Shown here piece after piece: positions 6,060 to 6,711 of a DNA stretch of 6,711 nucleotides. The translations under genes were made by a program, and so were the position numbers. Where the stretch lies: the NCBI GenBank assembly GCA_005879205.1, contig VBLD01000002.1, positions 2,855-9,565 on the forward strand, written 5' to 3'. Positions within the stretch are counted from its first letter, which is position 1; every line of letters starts with the position of its first letter. This DNA comes from Deltaproteobacteria bacterium (GTDB taxonomy: Bacteria; Desulfobacterota; Binatia; DP-6). Under the pieces are notes generated by a model that ran no database searches, was not told the origin of the DNA, and worked only from the letters and a program-made list of their open reading frames with translations.

Positions 6060-6711
6060 GCGCCTCCGACGTCTGTTCAAGGGGCAGGCGTGCCCGGCCG
6101 TCCATGTCCGCTGGCGGACGGATGCCGAGCGCCGCAAGGATGGTCGGGGCCAGGTCGACGATGTCCAGGCCATCGGTCGGAACACCCGGGCGATTCACGA
6201 AGAAGAGGGCGTCGGCATAGGTGTGCATCCCGGTGAGCGCGCTCCTGCCGAACAGCTCGTTCCGCCCGAAGGCCCCCTTCGGGTCGTAGCCGTCGGTGAA
6301 GTCGAGGACCAGGTCCGGCGCGCTCTCGAGACACGGCCCGTGGTAGATCTCGTCGCGCGCGAAGATGCGGGGCACGGGACGGCCGTCGCCGGGCCGTCCG
6401 GGGCTTTCGTCCCCGAGCGCGAGCAGGCCCTCGCGCACGCGCCCGATGAGATCTTCGGCCTCGGCGGGTCCAACCGAGCCGAGCGGGAAGCGTCCCTGCC
6501 GATGCAGGTAGACCCGTCCCGGATCGAGGACGAAGACCTTGGAGGCGGGATCGACGTCGGCGAGGCCCTTCGGCTTCCCGGCCTTGAGGCCGAGGAGACC
6601 CTGCTCCCGCAGCCACACGTTCGGGTAGAACTCGCGGTGGATGAGCGTGTGGCCGTGGTCCGCGACGATGAACAGCACGGCGTCGTCGGGCAAAGCGTCG
6701 ACGAGGCACCC
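6052..6711 (-). CDS. Alkaline-phosphatase-superfamily phosphohydrolase (type I phosphodiesterase-like), C-terminal part
   Basis: This reading frame enters from the right edge and ends at a TAA stop, leaving 219 C-terminal residues; the true start is outside the window. Near the visible beginning is a hydrophobic strand followed by ADHGH (D18, H19), the metal-binding Asp-His pair of the alkaline phosphatase superfamily. T-G-M-H around residue 160-163 fits the later metal-ligand His, and DIVDLAPTILAALGI near the C-terminus is the usual closing segment of PF01663 / COG3379-type proteins. Such enzymes hydrolyse phosphodiesters, pyrophosphates or phosphomonoesters; the substrate cannot be told. 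The catalytic nucleophile and any signal peptide lie in the missing part, so cytoplasmic or exported location is unknown. It precedes gspF on the same strand, 134 bp away, with no clear terminator between, so read-through is possible. The family call is firm; the exact activity is not. Confidence 0.85.
   Translation of the reverse strand, partial: GCLVDALPDDAVLFIVADHGHTLIHREFYPNVWLREQGLLGLKAGKPKGLADVDPASKVFVLDPGRVYLHRQGRFPLGSVGPAEAEDLIGRVREGLLALGDESPGRPGDGRPVPRIFARDEIYHGPCLESAPDLVLDFTDGYDPKGAFGRNELFGRSALTGMHTYADALFFVNRPGVPTDGLDIVDLAPTILAALGIRPPADMDGRARLPLEQTSEARV

Noticed and set aside
6691..6693. TTG at 6693 as the start of the phosphohydrolase
   Set aside because: The frame stays open to the window edge with family-like residues (GCLVDALPDD) before it, and the catalytic N-terminal half is missing, so the gene starts outside.
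1..6711. CRISPR arrays, tRNA or rRNA genes, insertion sequences, phage or toxin genes
   Set aside because: No regular direct repeats, RNA gene hallmarks, transposase motifs or terminal repeats were seen. Nearly all the window is occupied by the secretion genes and the phosphohydrolase, and no unknown defence-like or mobile system is evident.

Overview
The window is a GC-rich stretch of a Gram-negative (diderm) bacterial chromosome with every recognisable gene on the minus strand, so the biology reads from high coordinates to low. It is dominated by the second half of a type II secretion system (T2SS) operon in the order gspF-G-H-I-J-K-L-M, with gspM cut by the left edge. The high GC and the hybrid character of GspL (PilM-like plus PilN-like) are compatible with a deltaproteobacterial-type lineage (Myxococcota or Desulfobacterota/Binatota-like). 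That placement is inference; no taxonomic marker gene is present.

Right edge (6052-6711): the C-terminal part of an alkaline-phosphatase-superfamily hydrolase (type I phosphodiesterase / COG3379-like). It keeps a D-H-G metal-binding motif and a downstream T-G-x-H motif. A 134-bp intergenic region follows. It holds a good sigma70-type promoter (TTGAAA, 17-bp spacer, TATGAT) and a leader with a small hairpin ahead of gspF.

Middle and left (1-5917): gspF starts at a TTG codon with a strong Shine-Dalgarno and encodes the inner-membrane platform protein. It is followed by the major pseudopilin GspG, the minor pseudopilins GspH, GspI, GspJ and GspK, the assembly protein GspL and the start of GspM. 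The genes are packed tightly: two junctions have short gaps (13 and 11 nt) and the others overlap (ATGA or GTGA 4-nt overlaps, plus 8- and 11-nt overlaps). This indicates one polycistronic message with translational coupling.

Together these products form the inner-membrane platform (F, L, M) and the pseudopilus (shaft G; tip H-I-J-K). The ATPase gspE, secretin gspD and linker gspC are not between the phosphatase and gspF, so they must lie elsewhere or be missing. The window reads mostly as an ordinary secretion operon. The parts worth a second look are the private promoter and leader of an F-first operon, the PilM/PilN-like GspL, and acidic additions on the tip pseudopilins GspJ and GspK.
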